Source of the DNA: Microtetraspora niveoalba
GTDB lineage: Bacteria > Actinomycetota > Actinomycetes > Streptosporangiales > Streptosporangiaceae
DNA length: 41,793 nucleotides
Reading direction: 5' to 3'
Assembly (NCBI RefSeq): GCF_001570405.1
Contig: NZ_BBYM01000015.1
Span: 1-41,793, forward strand
The translations under genes and the position numbers were made by a program. Positions 24,361-32,158 of the stretch are shown here, in pieces; the stretch's first letter is position 1, and every line of letters begins with the position of its first letter. Below the pieces are notes generated by a model. That model made no database searches, was not told the DNA's origin, and was given only the letters and a program-made list of their open reading frames with translations.

Positions 24361-25158
24361 TCAGGCCGCGCCGTCCGGGAGGTGGCCCTCCCTGCCCAGC
24401 TCGGCGGTGATCTGGGCGGTGACGCGCTTGAGCGCCTCGGCGGCGGGGGAGCCGCTGCCCGGCGGCACCGAGTCCGTGGTCGCCACGACCGCCATCGTCG
24501 CGATCGGGATCCGGTCCCGGAAGACCGGCGCGGCGATGGTGCGCACGCCGTTCACGGACGGGGTGTTGGCGGAGATCATCTCCTCGCGGATCCGCTCCAG
24601 CTCGCGGCGCAGCTCGGGGGACGCCTCCAGTTCCGCGGCCAACCCCGGCACCTCGCCCTCCGGCAGGAACGCGCAGAAGACCCGCCCCTGTGCCGACTCG
24701 GTGCGCGACAGCCGGGTGCCGGTGCGGACGCTGACCCGGATGATGCGGTCGGTGTTGTCGTCCACCCGCACCACGACCGCGCTGTCGCCGTCCCAGACGC
24801 TCAGCACCACGGTCTCGTCGATCTCGCGCACCAGGCGCTGCATGTACGGCCCGGCGATGCCGATGACCGGCATCCCGGCCCGCGCCGCGGCCGACAACGT
24901 CAGGATCTGCGGGCCCAGCGAGTACAGCGCCTCACGCTCGTCGTAGCGCAGCAGGTTGCTCTCGCGCAGCGCCTTCGTGTACCGGTGCGCGGTCGCCTTG
25001 CTGGTGCCCAGGCTGGCGGTCAGCTCGTTGAGGCTGAGCTGGGGACGGCTGACCGTGAACGCGCTGAGGATCAGCGCGGCGCGCTGGACGGTCTGGATCG
25101 CCGGGGCAGCCCGCTCGGCCCCCGCACCGGGAGGGGCGGGCGTGGTCTCGTCACCCAT
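24361..25158 (-). CDS. IclR-family transcriptional regulator 1
   Basis: 265-residue regulator. A ~19-residue flexible start is followed by the IclR winged helix (PAIQTVQRAALILSAF, LSLNELTASLG, recognition helix TSKATAHRYTKAL near residues 53-65) and the effector domain (about 95-255; LVREIDETVVLSVWDGD, AQGRVFCAFLP, NGVRTIAAPVF). It is a clear paralogue of the second IclR protein at 28421, with an ungapped alignment through most of the chain and a nearly identical recognition helix. ATG 25158 has GAAGGAAG upstream. It follows the M20-like gene by 124 nt, so it is probably the last gene of the minus operon that starts at operator site E, giving self-regulation. A weak operator-like sequence lies at 25214-25226. 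Confidence 0.9.
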   Translation of the reverse strand: MGDETTPAPPGAGAERAAPAIQTVQRAALILSAFTVSRPQLSLNELTASLGTSKATAHRYTKALRESNLLRYDEREALYSLGPQILTLSAAARAGMPVIGIAGPYMQRLVREIDETVVLSVWDGDSAVVVRVDDNTDRIIRVSVRTGTRLSRTESAQGRVFCAFLPEGEVPGLAAELEASPELRRELERIREEMISANTPSVNGVRTIAAPVFRDRIPIATMAVVATTDSVPPGSGSPAAEALKRVTAQITAELGREGHLPDGAA

Positions 25159-25282
25159 TGTTCTTCCTTCGTGTCGGGGCGGTGGCCCGGGGCACGCTCG
25201 CGTTCCGAGTGCCGAGACGTCGTCGTGGGGCACGAAACGCATTCCCGGGCATGGACGGAGCTGTCCGGCGATGACGATCTTC

Positions 25283-26713
25283 TCAGGAGTGAGACGCTTC
25301 GATGGCTGATTCGCCGTAAAGGGCATGGCGCAAGACGATGACGCTATAAATCCGGGCGAATCTCAGCAGAGTGTCCAGATCGAGGACATCTCTCCGGGGG
25401 TCGGCCGGGTCCGCCCGTACGGCGGGGCCGACCCGGACCGTGGGGACGCCGTGGCCGCGCAGCACCACGCCGTCGGTCGACCCCTTCCACCCGGTCACCG
25501 GCGGAGGCGCGGCCCCGTGCTCGCGCGTCCAGGCGGCGGCGGCGTGCCGCACCACGGCCGCGTCCGGCGGCGTGACGCCGGCGGGATGGGCCTCCCGCGC
25601 CTCGACCGACAGCGCGCAGTCCTCCAGCGGGCCGCCGCGCAGCCCGGTTTCGAGGGCCGTCCGGATGTCGTCCGCGATGCCCGCGACGTCGTCCCCCGGC
25701 ACGGTGACCAGGTAAAGATGCAGCTCGACGACGCCGGGCAGCAGGTCCGGCTTGGCCGCCATGCCGCCGCGCACAGCGCCGATCCCGGCCTCGGCCGCGA
25801 TCTGGCCCCCGGTCCCGGCGCGGGCGGCGACGTGCCGCTCCCGCCACCGCTCCAGGAGGCCGAACACCTCGCCGAGGTGGGCGATGAGCCCCCCGGCCGG
25901 CGGCGCGGCGTCCCTGGCGAGCACCGGCCGGTACGCCGTGCCGAGCCGGACCCGGACGAACGCCGCCCCGGGCTCCTCGTGCAGGATCCCGGGCGGGCCG
26001 CACTTGGCGACGACGGCCGCACGCGGGCGCGGGCCCGCGCGGAGGTGCTCCTCGACGCCCACGGGCGCGTCGGACTCCGGCGTCGCGGCGAACGGGGAGG
26101 CGTGCGTGCCGCCGCCGGCCAGCAGCAGCGTGACCCGGTGGGGGAGGCCCGCGTCCCGGAGCGCCGTCACGGCCGCCGTGTACCCGGCGAGCGCGGCGGC
26201 CGCGGGGCCGCGCGCGACGCCGAGGCCGAACCCGGCGAGCGTGCCCGCCTCCCGGTCCACCGTCAGAGGAGCGGGCGGAGTCGCGATCCCCGTCGCCCAC
26301 CGGTCCCGCTCCGGGTCGCCGGGCAGCGAGGTGTCCAGGTGGGAGTACAGGAGCAGCTCCCCCGCGTCCGCCGCGCTCAGGCGCCGCGCGTGGGCGTCGC
26401 GTCGCCCGGACGCGCCGGACGCCCGGCCGTCCTGTCCGTGCTGGTCGTGCTGGTCGAGCTGGTCGAGGGGGTGCCGGGCCGGGATGTGCGAGGTGGCGAC
26501 GAGGTTGGCCCCGGCGGCCCCGATCTCGTCGCGGCGCCAGGAGATCGTGGGCCACAGCGGGCGGGCCCACTCCAGGAGCCGGGCGGCGGTGGCGCGCTCG
26601 GCTCCGCGCGGGCTCGGGCCCGCCGCGAGCAGCCGCACCGCCTCCACGATCCGGTCGCCGTCGATCGCGCCGTACGCGGCGATCCGCAGGCGTTCCAGGG
26701 GGTCGGTCGTCAC
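25283..26713 (-). CDS. M20-peptidase-like protein with missing metal ligands
   Basis: 476-residue protein with the overall plan of M20 metallopeptidases/amidohydrolases (ArgE/DapE, carboxypeptidase G2). The first motif YSHLDTSLPGD is present (H125, D127), as is the closing GWKGSTDGVVLRGHGVPTVRVGP. However, the bridging Asp of the usual GRGxxDxKGG is Val (GFGLGVARG, residues 161-169) and the catalytic EE pair appears as LLLAGGGTHAS. It is therefore probably catalytically altered or a binding protein. A Gln/Asp/His-rich insert (near residues 83-95) is encoded by a 9-bp tandem repeat. GTG start with CTGGAG upstream. Divergent from the ferredoxin genes over site E; followed by IclR gene 1. Confidence 0.75.
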   Translation of the reverse strand: MTTDPLERLRIAAYGAIDGDRIVEAVRLLAAGPSPRGAERATAARLLEWARPLWPTISWRRDEIGAAGANLVATSHIPARHPLDQLDQHDQHGQDGRASGASGRRDAHARRLSAADAGELLLYSHLDTSLPGDPERDRWATGIATPPAPLTVDREAGTLAGFGLGVARGPAAAALAGYTAAVTALRDAGLPHRVTLLLAGGGTHASPFAATPESDAPVGVEEHLRAGPRPRAAVVAKCGPPGILHEEPGAAFVRVRLGTAYRPVLARDAAPPAGGLIAHLGEVFGLLERWRERHVAARAGTGGQIAAEAGIGAVRGGMAAKPDLLPGVVELHLYLVTVPGDDVAGIADDIRTALETGLRGGPLEDCALSVEAREAHPAGVTPPDAAVVRHAAAAWTREHGAAPPPVTGWKGSTDGVVLRGHGVPTVRVGPAVRADPADPRRDVLDLDTLLRFARIYSVIVLRHALYGESAIEASHS

Positions 26714-26985
26714 GGGCTCTCCAGATCTCCGCTCGGGCTCCGCGATCGGGGCCGGCGCCCCTCATCGCACTGATGTTAACTCCATTCAAGATGGCATCTC
26801 GCATCTTGACAATGCTCTCGGCCGGAACCTACTGTTCCCTCACGTCGGCGGTGAGGTCGATCCCGCAGGCCGACCGGATGCCCGCGGCTCCCGCCGCCCC
26901 CTGCCCGCCCCCTCTGGCGGCGGGCCCCGGCCAACGGCTCGCGCGTCCCCCCGTTCCCGCGCGGGCGCCCATCCCAGGAGGACTG
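26714..26985. promoter_or_regulatory. Divergent promoter region with operator site E
   Basis: Operator AAGATGGCATCTC at 26788-26800. Plus strand: TTGACA (26806-26811), 17-bp spacer, CTACTG (26829-26834), reading to the ferredoxin gene. Minus strand: TTGAAT (26788-26783) begins at the operator edge and could be the -35 for the M20-like gene, though no good -10 follows. The remaining ~150 bp before the ferredoxin ATG (AGGAGG ribosome site at 26976-26981) is GC-rich leader with no other feature. Confidence 0.65.
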
Positions 26986-27297
26986 ATGGCCTACGTCGTG
27001 ACCGACGCGTGCGTGGACGTTCAGGACAGATCGTGCGTCGAGGAGTGCCCGGTCGACTGCATCTACGAGGGAGACCGGATGATGTACATCCATCCGGACG
27101 AGTGCGTGGACTGCGGCCGGTGCGAGCCGGTCTGCCCGGTGACGTCGATCTACCACAGCGAGGACCTGCCGCCGGACCTGGCCGGGTTCGCCCGGATCAA
27201 CACCGAGTTCTTCGCCGACCTCGGCTCGCCCGGTGGCGCGCGGAAGGTCGGCCGGGCCGGGGCCGACCACCCGGCCGTCTCCGGAGGCCGGTCGTGA
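26986..27297 (+). CDS. 7Fe ferredoxin (3Fe-4S/4Fe-4S)
   Basis: 103-residue bacterial-type ferredoxin. Cysteines C9, C17, C21, C25 and C40, C43, C46, C50 follow the actinobacterial FdxA pattern: DRSCVEECPVDCIYEG for the first cluster, HPDECVDCGRCEPVCPV for the second, indicating one 3Fe-4S and one 4Fe-4S centre. The C-terminal ~35 residues are an unstructured tail. ATG with AGGAGG at ideal distance; its stop overlaps the reductase start (GTGA). As the Rieske oxygenase downstream has no dedicated electron donors next to it, this ferredoxin/reductase pair is the natural candidate; a link to other oxygenases is equally open. Confidence 0.92.
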   Translation: MAYVVTDACVDVQDRSCVEECPVDCIYEGDRMMYIHPDECVDCGRCEPVCPVTSIYHSEDLPPDLAGFARINTEFFADLGSPGGARKVGRAGADHPAVSGGRS

Positions 27298-28316
27298 CCG
27301 CCGGTGTGCCGGAGGCTCCGGAGGAGACGGGAGCGCCGGGCCCGGTCCACGAGGTGGACCTGGTCATCGTCGGCGCCGGCCCCTCCGGGCTGTACGGCGC
27401 CTACTACGCCGGGTTCCGCGGCATGTCCGTCGCGGTGATCGACTCGCTGCCCGAGCCCGGCGGGCAGGTGGCCGCGCTGTACCCGGAGAAGGACATCTTC
27501 GACATCGCCGGATATCCGGCGGTCAAGGGGCAGACGCTGGTCGACGCCCTGGTCGCCCAGGCGAGCCAGGCCGATCCGCTCTACCTGCTCGGGGAGAGCG
27601 CCGTGGAACTGCGCCACGACCCCGAGTCGGTCGAGGTGGTCACCGACGCGGGCACCCTGGTGCGGGCCAAGGCCCTGCTCCTCACCGGGGGCATCGGCAC
27701 GTTCACCCCCAGGGAGCTCCCCGTGGGCGGCGAGTACCTCGGGCGCGGCCTGCGCTACTTCGTCCGCAGGCTGGACGAGCTGGCCGGGCAGGACGTGGTG
27801 GTGGTCGGCGGCGGCGACTCCGCCCTCGACTGGGCGCTCGCCCTGGAGCCGATCGCCCGCTCGCTCACGCTGGTGCACCGCCGGGACGCGTTCCGCGCCC
27901 ACGAGCAGAGCGTCGCCCGGCTCCGCTCGTCGTCCGTACGCGTGCTGACGCCGTACGAGGTGGCCGGCGTCGCCGGTGACGGCCGGATCGCCGAGGTGAC
28001 CGTCGAACGGGTCCGCGGCGGCGACATGATCACCCTGCCCGCCCAGACCGTGGTGGCCGCCCTCGGCTTCATCGCCGATCTCGGCCCGATGCAGAAGTGG
28101 GGCCTCGACCTGCGCAGGCGGCACGTCCTCGTCGACCGTTCGATGCGGACGAACCTGGACCGGGTGTTCGCCGCCGGGGACATCAGCGACTACGACGGCA
28201 AGGTCCGGCTGATCTCCGTCGGCTTCGGGGAGGCCGCCGCGGCGGTCAACAACCTGGCGCCCCTCGTCAACCCGGCTTTCGGCACGGTTCCCGGGCATTC
28301 GTCGGACGCGGCGTGA
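27294..28316 (+). CDS. Ferredoxin-NAD(P)+ reductase, thioredoxin-reductase-like type
   Basis: 340-residue flavoprotein of the type-2 FNR family (related to thioredoxin reductase but without the CxxC redox disulfide). FAD motif LVIVGAGPSGLYGAYYAGF, SLPEPGGQVAALYPEKDIFDIAGYP characteristic of the family, NAD(P) motif VVVVGGGDSALDWALAL with HRRDAFRAHE, and the second FAD site FAAGDISDYDGKVRLISVGFGEAA. It reduces the neighbouring ferredoxin with NAD(P)H. GTG start overlaps the ferredoxin stop. 104 nt upstream of IclR gene 2. Confidence 0.92.
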   Translation: MTAGVPEAPEETGAPGPVHEVDLVIVGAGPSGLYGAYYAGFRGMSVAVIDSLPEPGGQVAALYPEKDIFDIAGYPAVKGQTLVDALVAQASQADPLYLLGESAVELRHDPESVEVVTDAGTLVRAKALLLTGGIGTFTPRELPVGGEYLGRGLRYFVRRLDELAGQDVVVVGGGDSALDWALALEPIARSLTLVHRRDAFRAHEQSVARLRSSSVRVLTPYEVAGVAGDGRIAEVTVERVRGGDMITLPAQTVVAALGFIADLGPMQKWGLDLRRRHVLVDRSMRTNLDRVFAAGDISDYDGKVRLISVGFGEAAAAVNNLAPLVNPAFGTVPGHSSDAA

Positions 28317-28420
28317 AATGCCGCGTTGAATCCCGGCTTGAACGCCAAGTCGTATGCGCTCCGGCGTGTCCCTGGATAGAGTCCCAACCGACATAAGGGG
28401 TACTCGACGGAGGAGACGGG

Positions 28421-29215
28421 ATGCCGGGGCAGCGCGACGACGCGGACCAGTCCGGTGCGGCTCCCTCCGCGGACGAGACCCCCGCGATCCAGACGGTGCG
28501 CCGCGCGGCGCTGATCCTGAGCGCGTTCACCGTCGAGCGCCCCCGGCTCAGCCTGAGCGAGATCACCGCCCGCCTCGGCACCAGCAAGCCCACCGCGCAC
28601 CGCTACACGCGGGCGCTGCGGGCGGCCAACCTGCTCCGTTACGACGCCAGGCAGGCGACCTACACCCTGGGGCCCGAGGTGCTCGCCCTGGAGGCGGCCG
28701 CCCGCGCCGGGCTGCCCATCGCCGCCGCGGCCGGGCCGCACCTCGACCTGCTGGTCCGCGAGACCAACCAGACCGCCGTGCTCAGCGTCTGGAACGGCGA
28801 GAGCCCCGTGGTCGTACGCTGCGTCGACAACACCGACGGCGACATCCGGCTGAGCGTGCGCACCGGCTCCACCCTCGACCTGCTGCGCTCGGCGCAGGGC
28901 CGGGTCTTCTGCGCGTACCTGCCGGTGGGGGAGGTCCCCGGGCTGGCGCGCAGGCTGCGCGCCACACCGGAGCTGCGCGGGCTGATCGAGCAGGTGCGGG
29001 AGTCCGGGATCGCGGTCAACTCGCCCGCCGACCACGGCGTGCGGGTGATCGCCGCGCCGATCTTCGAAGGCGACCAGATCGTGGCGTCGATGGCCGTGGT
29101 GAGCACGGTCGCCGCGCTCGCCGGCGAGACCGAGCGGCGGGTGACCGACGCGCTGCGCGCCGCCTCGGGCCGGCTGTCCGCCGAGCTCGGCGGCACCGCC
29201 GCCACCCCCGCCTGA
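28421..29215 (+). CDS. IclR-family transcriptional regulator 2
   Basis: 264-residue paralogue of IclR regulator 1. Winged helix: PAIQTVRRAALILSAF, LSLSEITARLG, recognition helix TSKPTAHRYTRAL (near residues 55-67, two conservative or helix-start changes against regulator 1). Effector domain: LVRETNQTAVLSVWNGE, AQGRVFCAYLP, HGVRVIAAPIF. Differences are concentrated in the effector domain and N-terminus, which suggests the same DNA target but different ligands. ATG 28421 with GGAGGAG upstream. It sits after the ferredoxin and reductase genes and could be transcribed from site E. A 43-bp tandem repeat begins at its end. Confidence 0.9.
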   Translation: MPGQRDDADQSGAAPSADETPAIQTVRRAALILSAFTVERPRLSLSEITARLGTSKPTAHRYTRALRAANLLRYDARQATYTLGPEVLALEAAARAGLPIAAAAGPHLDLLVRETNQTAVLSVWNGESPVVVRCVDNTDGDIRLSVRTGSTLDLLRSAQGRVFCAYLPVGEVPGLARRLRATPELRGLIEQVRESGIAVNSPADHGVRVIAAPIFEGDQIVASMAVVSTVAALAGETERRVTDALRAASGRLSAELGGTAATPA

Positions 29216-29301
29216 CCCCGCCACGGGCCTCCGCCGCCGTCACGCGGTGACCGCCTGACCTCGCCACGGGCCTCCGCCGCCGTCACGCCGCGACCGTCTG
29301 A
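29211..29301 (+). repeat. 43-bp tandem repeat starting at the iclR2 stop codon
   Basis: Two full copies and a short third one, with CTGACC at 29212, 29255 and 29298. Units share CCTGACC-CGCCACGGGCC and CTCCGCCGCCGTCACGC. The first copy contains the last codon and TGA of the IclR gene. Confidence 0.8.
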
Positions 29302-29584
29302 CCCCGCCGCCCAGCCCTCCAGCCGTCGTCCGCGTCTTCCGCCGTCCCGCCCCCGGCGTCCTTCCCGCGCCTTCCCCCCCGCCGCGGGCGCGCCGCACCC
29401 GGCCCTCGTCCCCGGCCCCTGTGCGCCGACAACGCCCGCCATCGCGGGCCCGCGACCGGTGCGCGCCTTCGGATCGAGGGCCGGGCGGGTTCCCGCGTGC
29501 CCGCGTGTACGCCGCGTCGCCCAGCGTGCGGTGTCCCCCGCGTCCGTCCGCCCGCACGGGGACGCCGATGATGTGACGTAATAC
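29302..29584. other. Non-coding GC-rich stretch between iclR2 and the FAH operon
   Basis: About 280 bp of C-rich sequence after the 43-bp repeats. No frame with a ribosome site, no clear strong hairpin and no operator match were found before site D. Confidence 0.4.
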
Positions 29585-29631
29585 GAGATATTGTTTCGCA
29601 TATTGACATGGGCCGAATTTTCCTCTTACGT
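29585..29631 (+). promoter_or_regulatory. Operator site D and promoter of the FAH operon
   Basis: GAGATATTGTTTC (29585-29597), preceded by C, one mismatch from the operator consensus. Five bases later TTGACA (29603-29608), 17-bp spacer, TTACGT (29626-29631). The predicted transcript starts near 29638 and carries about 100 nt before the small ORF at 29743. Confidence 0.75.
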
Positions 29632-29742
29632 TCGTGCGTATCCCTCCAACCCCCCTCCCGGCCGCCCACGCCCGTACCGCCGGACGGCTCAGCCCTCCGG
29701 CGGCGGCGGGCGCGGGCGGCGAACGGGAACCAAGGAGCCTGC

Positions 29743-29868
29743 ATGCGAACGCGACGCGTGGGCGCCCCCGCGGCCCTGATCACCGTCCCCCTCTCCGGGG
29801 TGTACGGCGACGAGGGCGCGGCCGCCCCCCGGACGGCGGCCCCCCGGACGGCGGCGGCCGCCCGATGA
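29743..29868 (+). CDS. 41-residue leader ORF coupled to the FAH-family gene
   Basis: ATG with a strong AAGGAG 6 nt upstream, the best ribosome site in this leader. Encodes MRTRRVGAPAALITVPLSG, then VYGDEG and an APRTAAPRTAAAAR tail made by a 15-bp duplicated segment. Its TGA overlaps the ATG of the FAH gene (ATGA), and that gene has no ribosome site of its own, so translation of the FAH protein likely depends on this ORF. No family recognised. It may be a coupling or attenuation peptide. Confidence 0.6.
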   Translation: MRTRRVGAPAALITVPLSGVYGDEGAAAPRTAAPRTAAAAR

Positions 29869-30704
29869 CCGCGCTCAACCTGGTGGCCACCCCCGGCGGG
29901 CTCGCCCGCGTCGACGGCGACGCCGCCGTCCTCCTCGACCTGCCGTACGGCGACGTCGCCGAGCTGCTCGCCGAGGGCGAGGGCTTCGCGCCGGCGCGGG
30001 GCGCGCGCGAGCTGGACCGGGTCCCCCTGGCCGACCTCGACCTCCTGGCGCCGCTGGCCCGTACACGGGCGATCTGGGGCGTCGGGCTGAACTACCACTC
30101 CAAGGCCGAGCTGACCGGCCGGCCGGTGCCGGACGAGCCGATCCTCTTCCTGCGCGCCCTGTCCGCCGTCTCCGCGCCCGGCGCGGAGGTGGAGCTGCCC
30201 CAGGACCGGTCCGGCCAGATCGACTACGAGGCCGAGGTCGCCTTCGTGGTCGGCCGCCGCATGTCACGCGTACGGCCGGAGCGGGTGTGGGAGCACCTCG
30301 CCGCCGTCACCGCCGCGAACGACATGACCGCCCGCGACGTCATGGTCGCGACCGGGACCCCGTCCCTGGCCAAGAGCTTCCCCGGATTCGGCGCGCTCGG
30401 GGCCTCGGTCCTCGAACTGGCCGGGGTGCCCGACCCCGACGCCGTCGCCGTGCGCGCCACGGTCAACGGCGTCGTCCACCAGGACTCCAGCACCGCCGAG
30501 CTGATCTTCCCGGTGCCCGACCTGATCTCGCGGATCTCCCGCTTCGCCGCGCTCGAACCCGGAGACGTGGTGCTGACCGGCACCCCCGCCGGCACGGGAC
30601 AGGACCGCGGGGTCTTCCTGGACGCGGGCGACGAGGTGGAGATCACCGTGCCGGGGGTGCTGCCGCTGCGCACGCGGTACCGGGCGCTCGCCGGCCGTTC
30701 CTGA
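29865..30704 (+). CDS. Fumarylacetoacetate hydrolase-family enzyme (COG0179-like)
   Basis: 279-residue FAH-fold enzyme acting on 2-oxo/2-hydroxy acids made by meta ring cleavage (hydrolase, isomerase, decarboxylase or hydratase activity). A ~65-residue N-domain precedes the catalytic core: IWGVGLNYHSKAELTG, LFLRALSAVSAPGAEV, metal-binding QIDYEAEVAFVVGRR (E-x-E), TAANDMTARDVM, AKSFPGFGALG, and LEPGDVVLTGTPAGTG. The E-E-D metal set looks intact. ATG 29865 lacks a ribosome site and is coupled to the leader ORF. First enzyme gene of the operon with amidohydrolase, HpcH aldolase and cupin. Confidence 0.88.
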   Translation: MTALNLVATPGGLARVDGDAAVLLDLPYGDVAELLAEGEGFAPARGARELDRVPLADLDLLAPLARTRAIWGVGLNYHSKAELTGRPVPDEPILFLRALSAVSAPGAEVELPQDRSGQIDYEAEVAFVVGRRMSRVRPERVWEHLAAVTAANDMTARDVMVATGTPSLAKSFPGFGALGASVLELAGVPDPDAVAVRATVNGVVHQDSSTAELIFPVPDLISRISRFAALEPGDVVLTGTPAGTGQDRGVFLDAGDEVEITVPGVLPLRTRYRALAGRS

Positions 30705-30742
30705 CCGCGCCCGCTTCCGAACCGCTCCCCGGCCGCCCGCCC

Positions 30743-30787
30743 GCCTCCCCGGAGAGCCTGCCCCGGGGAGGCGGCTCCCCGGGGAGC
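30743..30787. terminator. Two adjacent hairpins between FAH and amidohydrolase genes
   Basis: GCCTCCCCGG (30743-30752) pairs perfectly with CCGGGGAGGC (30763-30772); immediately after it GCTCCCC/GGGGAGC (30774-30787) is a 14-bp palindrome. They lie in a 252-bp gap within one operon with no new promoter visible, so they may be a partial terminator or an RNA-stability element. Confidence 0.5.
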
Positions 30788-30956
30788 AGGCCCCGGCCCA
30801 CGACGTTCCGCCCGGCCGTCCAGCCGTCCGGCCGCACCGCCGGAGACCCGCCGGGGTCGCCCAATCGTCCGCGTCCACTCCGCTTCCACCGTGCGGCGCC
30901 CCGCCGCGCCCGCCCCCGCGCCCCGAGGCCGGGGTCTCCCCGCTGAAGGAGATTCG

Positions 30957-32144
30957 ATGACCGAGACAGATGTTTCCTACGATCTCGTCCTGACGAACGG
31001 CACCGTCTTCGACACCGAGGCCGGGACGTCCGCGATCGCGGACGTGGCGATCTCGGGCGACCGGGTCGCGCGGATCACCCCGTCCCTCGACCCGGGCGCG
31101 AGAGAACGCGCCAGGGAGGTCGTGGACTGCTCCGGCCGCTGGGTGCTCCCCGGCCTGGTCGAGGGGCACACCCACATCTTCGAGAACGTGTCGAAAGTGG
31201 GGGCGCCGCCGGACGAGGCCCACCTGCGCAGGGGAGTGGTGGCCGCCGCCGACGCGGGCACGGTCGGCGCGTCCACGTTCGCGGCCTTCGACGCCTACGT
31301 GGTCGGCCGGGCCGAGATGCGGCTGGTGAACTTCCTCAACGTCTCGGTGCTCGGCCTGATCGACTTCCGGTTCGGAGAGCTGCTGAACCCCGCGACGCTG
31401 GTCCCCGAGGACGCGCTGGCCGTGGCCCGCGACAACCCGGGCGTGGTCCGCGGCTTCAAGATCCGGCTGTCGGAGGACGTCGTCGGCCCGGCCTGGCGGT
31501 CCCTGCTCAAGGCGTCGCTCGAACTCGCCGACGAGGCGGGCCTGCCCCTCATGGTCCACATCGGCGAGACGGAGGAGCCGCTGCCCGACGTGCTGCCGAT
31601 GCTCCGCCCCGGCGACATCGTCGCCCACTGCTACACCGGCAAGCCGCACGGCATCCTCGCCGACGGCACGGTGATCCCCGCCGTACAGGAGGCCAGGGCG
31701 CGGGGCGTGCTGTTCGACAGTGCGCACGGCAAGAGCAACCTCAGCTTCGAGGTGGCCAGGCGGGCGATCGCCGAGGGCTTCCTGCCGGACCTGCTCACCT
31801 CCGACACCAGCGGGCGCAACTGGCGCGGACCGGTGTTCGACCTGGTCACGAGCGCGGCCAAGCTCCACGCGCTCGGCATGCCGATGGACGAGATCGCGCC
31901 GCGCATGACGATCGCCCCGGCCCGCGTCCTCGGCCTCGACGCCGAGGGGTACGGCACTCTCGTCGAGGGCGGTCCCGCCCACGTCACGGTGCTCGCCGAG
32001 ACCGAGGAGACGGTGCTGCCCGACGCGGCCGGCAACTCGATCGTCGCGCCCCGGCTCGAACCCGTCCTCATCCTGCACAAGGGCCGCAAGGTCGAGCCGA
32101 CCCCGTGGCGGGGACTCGCCGCCGACCCGGCCGGCTCCCGGTGA
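30957..32144 (+). CDS. Amidohydrolase/deacetylase-family metallohydrolase (Atu3266/dihydroorotase-like)
   Basis: 395-residue amidohydrolase. Motifs: LPGLVEGHTHIFENVSKVG (HxH metals), FKIRLSEDVVG with the probably carboxylated lysine, LMVHIGETEEPL, IVAHCYTGKPHGIL, FDSAHGKSNLSFEVARRAI and LTSDTSGRNWRGPVFDL with the catalytic Asp. This set matches the group once labelled dihydroorotase-like, one member of which (Atu3266) removes acetyl from acetyl-(R)-mandelate. So ester or amide deacylation of an aromatic hydroxy acid is a reasonable guess. ATG has GAAGGAG at ideal spacing. The aldolase gene follows closely. Confidence 0.85.
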   Translation: MTETDVSYDLVLTNGTVFDTEAGTSAIADVAISGDRVARITPSLDPGARERAREVVDCSGRWVLPGLVEGHTHIFENVSKVGAPPDEAHLRRGVVAAADAGTVGASTFAAFDAYVVGRAEMRLVNFLNVSVLGLIDFRFGELLNPATLVPEDALAVARDNPGVVRGFKIRLSEDVVGPAWRSLLKASLELADEAGLPLMVHIGETEEPLPDVLPMLRPGDIVAHCYTGKPHGILADGTVIPAVQEARARGVLFDSAHGKSNLSFEVARRAIAEGFLPDLLTSDTSGRNWRGPVFDLVTSAAKLHALGMPMDEIAPRMTIAPARVLGLDAEGYGTLVEGGPAHVTVLAETEETVLPDAAGNSIVAPRLEPVLILHKGRKVEPTPWRGLAADPAGSR

Positions 32145-32158
32145 CCTGGGAGACCCCC

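Noticed and set aside
25214-25226. GAGACGTCGTCGT upstream of the first IclR gene as an eighth operator
   Set aside because: Only the left half matches the consensus; kept as a weak candidate, not annotated.
26879-26985. In-frame ATG upstream that would extend the ferredoxin by 36 Pro/Ala-rich residues
   Set aside because: The ATG at 26986 has a perfect AGGAGG site and gives the standard MAYVVTDAC start.
29608-29742. Longer version of the leader ORF starting at an ATG at 29608
   Set aside because: That ATG overlaps the predicted -35 hexamer, so it is not in the transcript from promoter D; the ATG at 29743 has the ribosome site.
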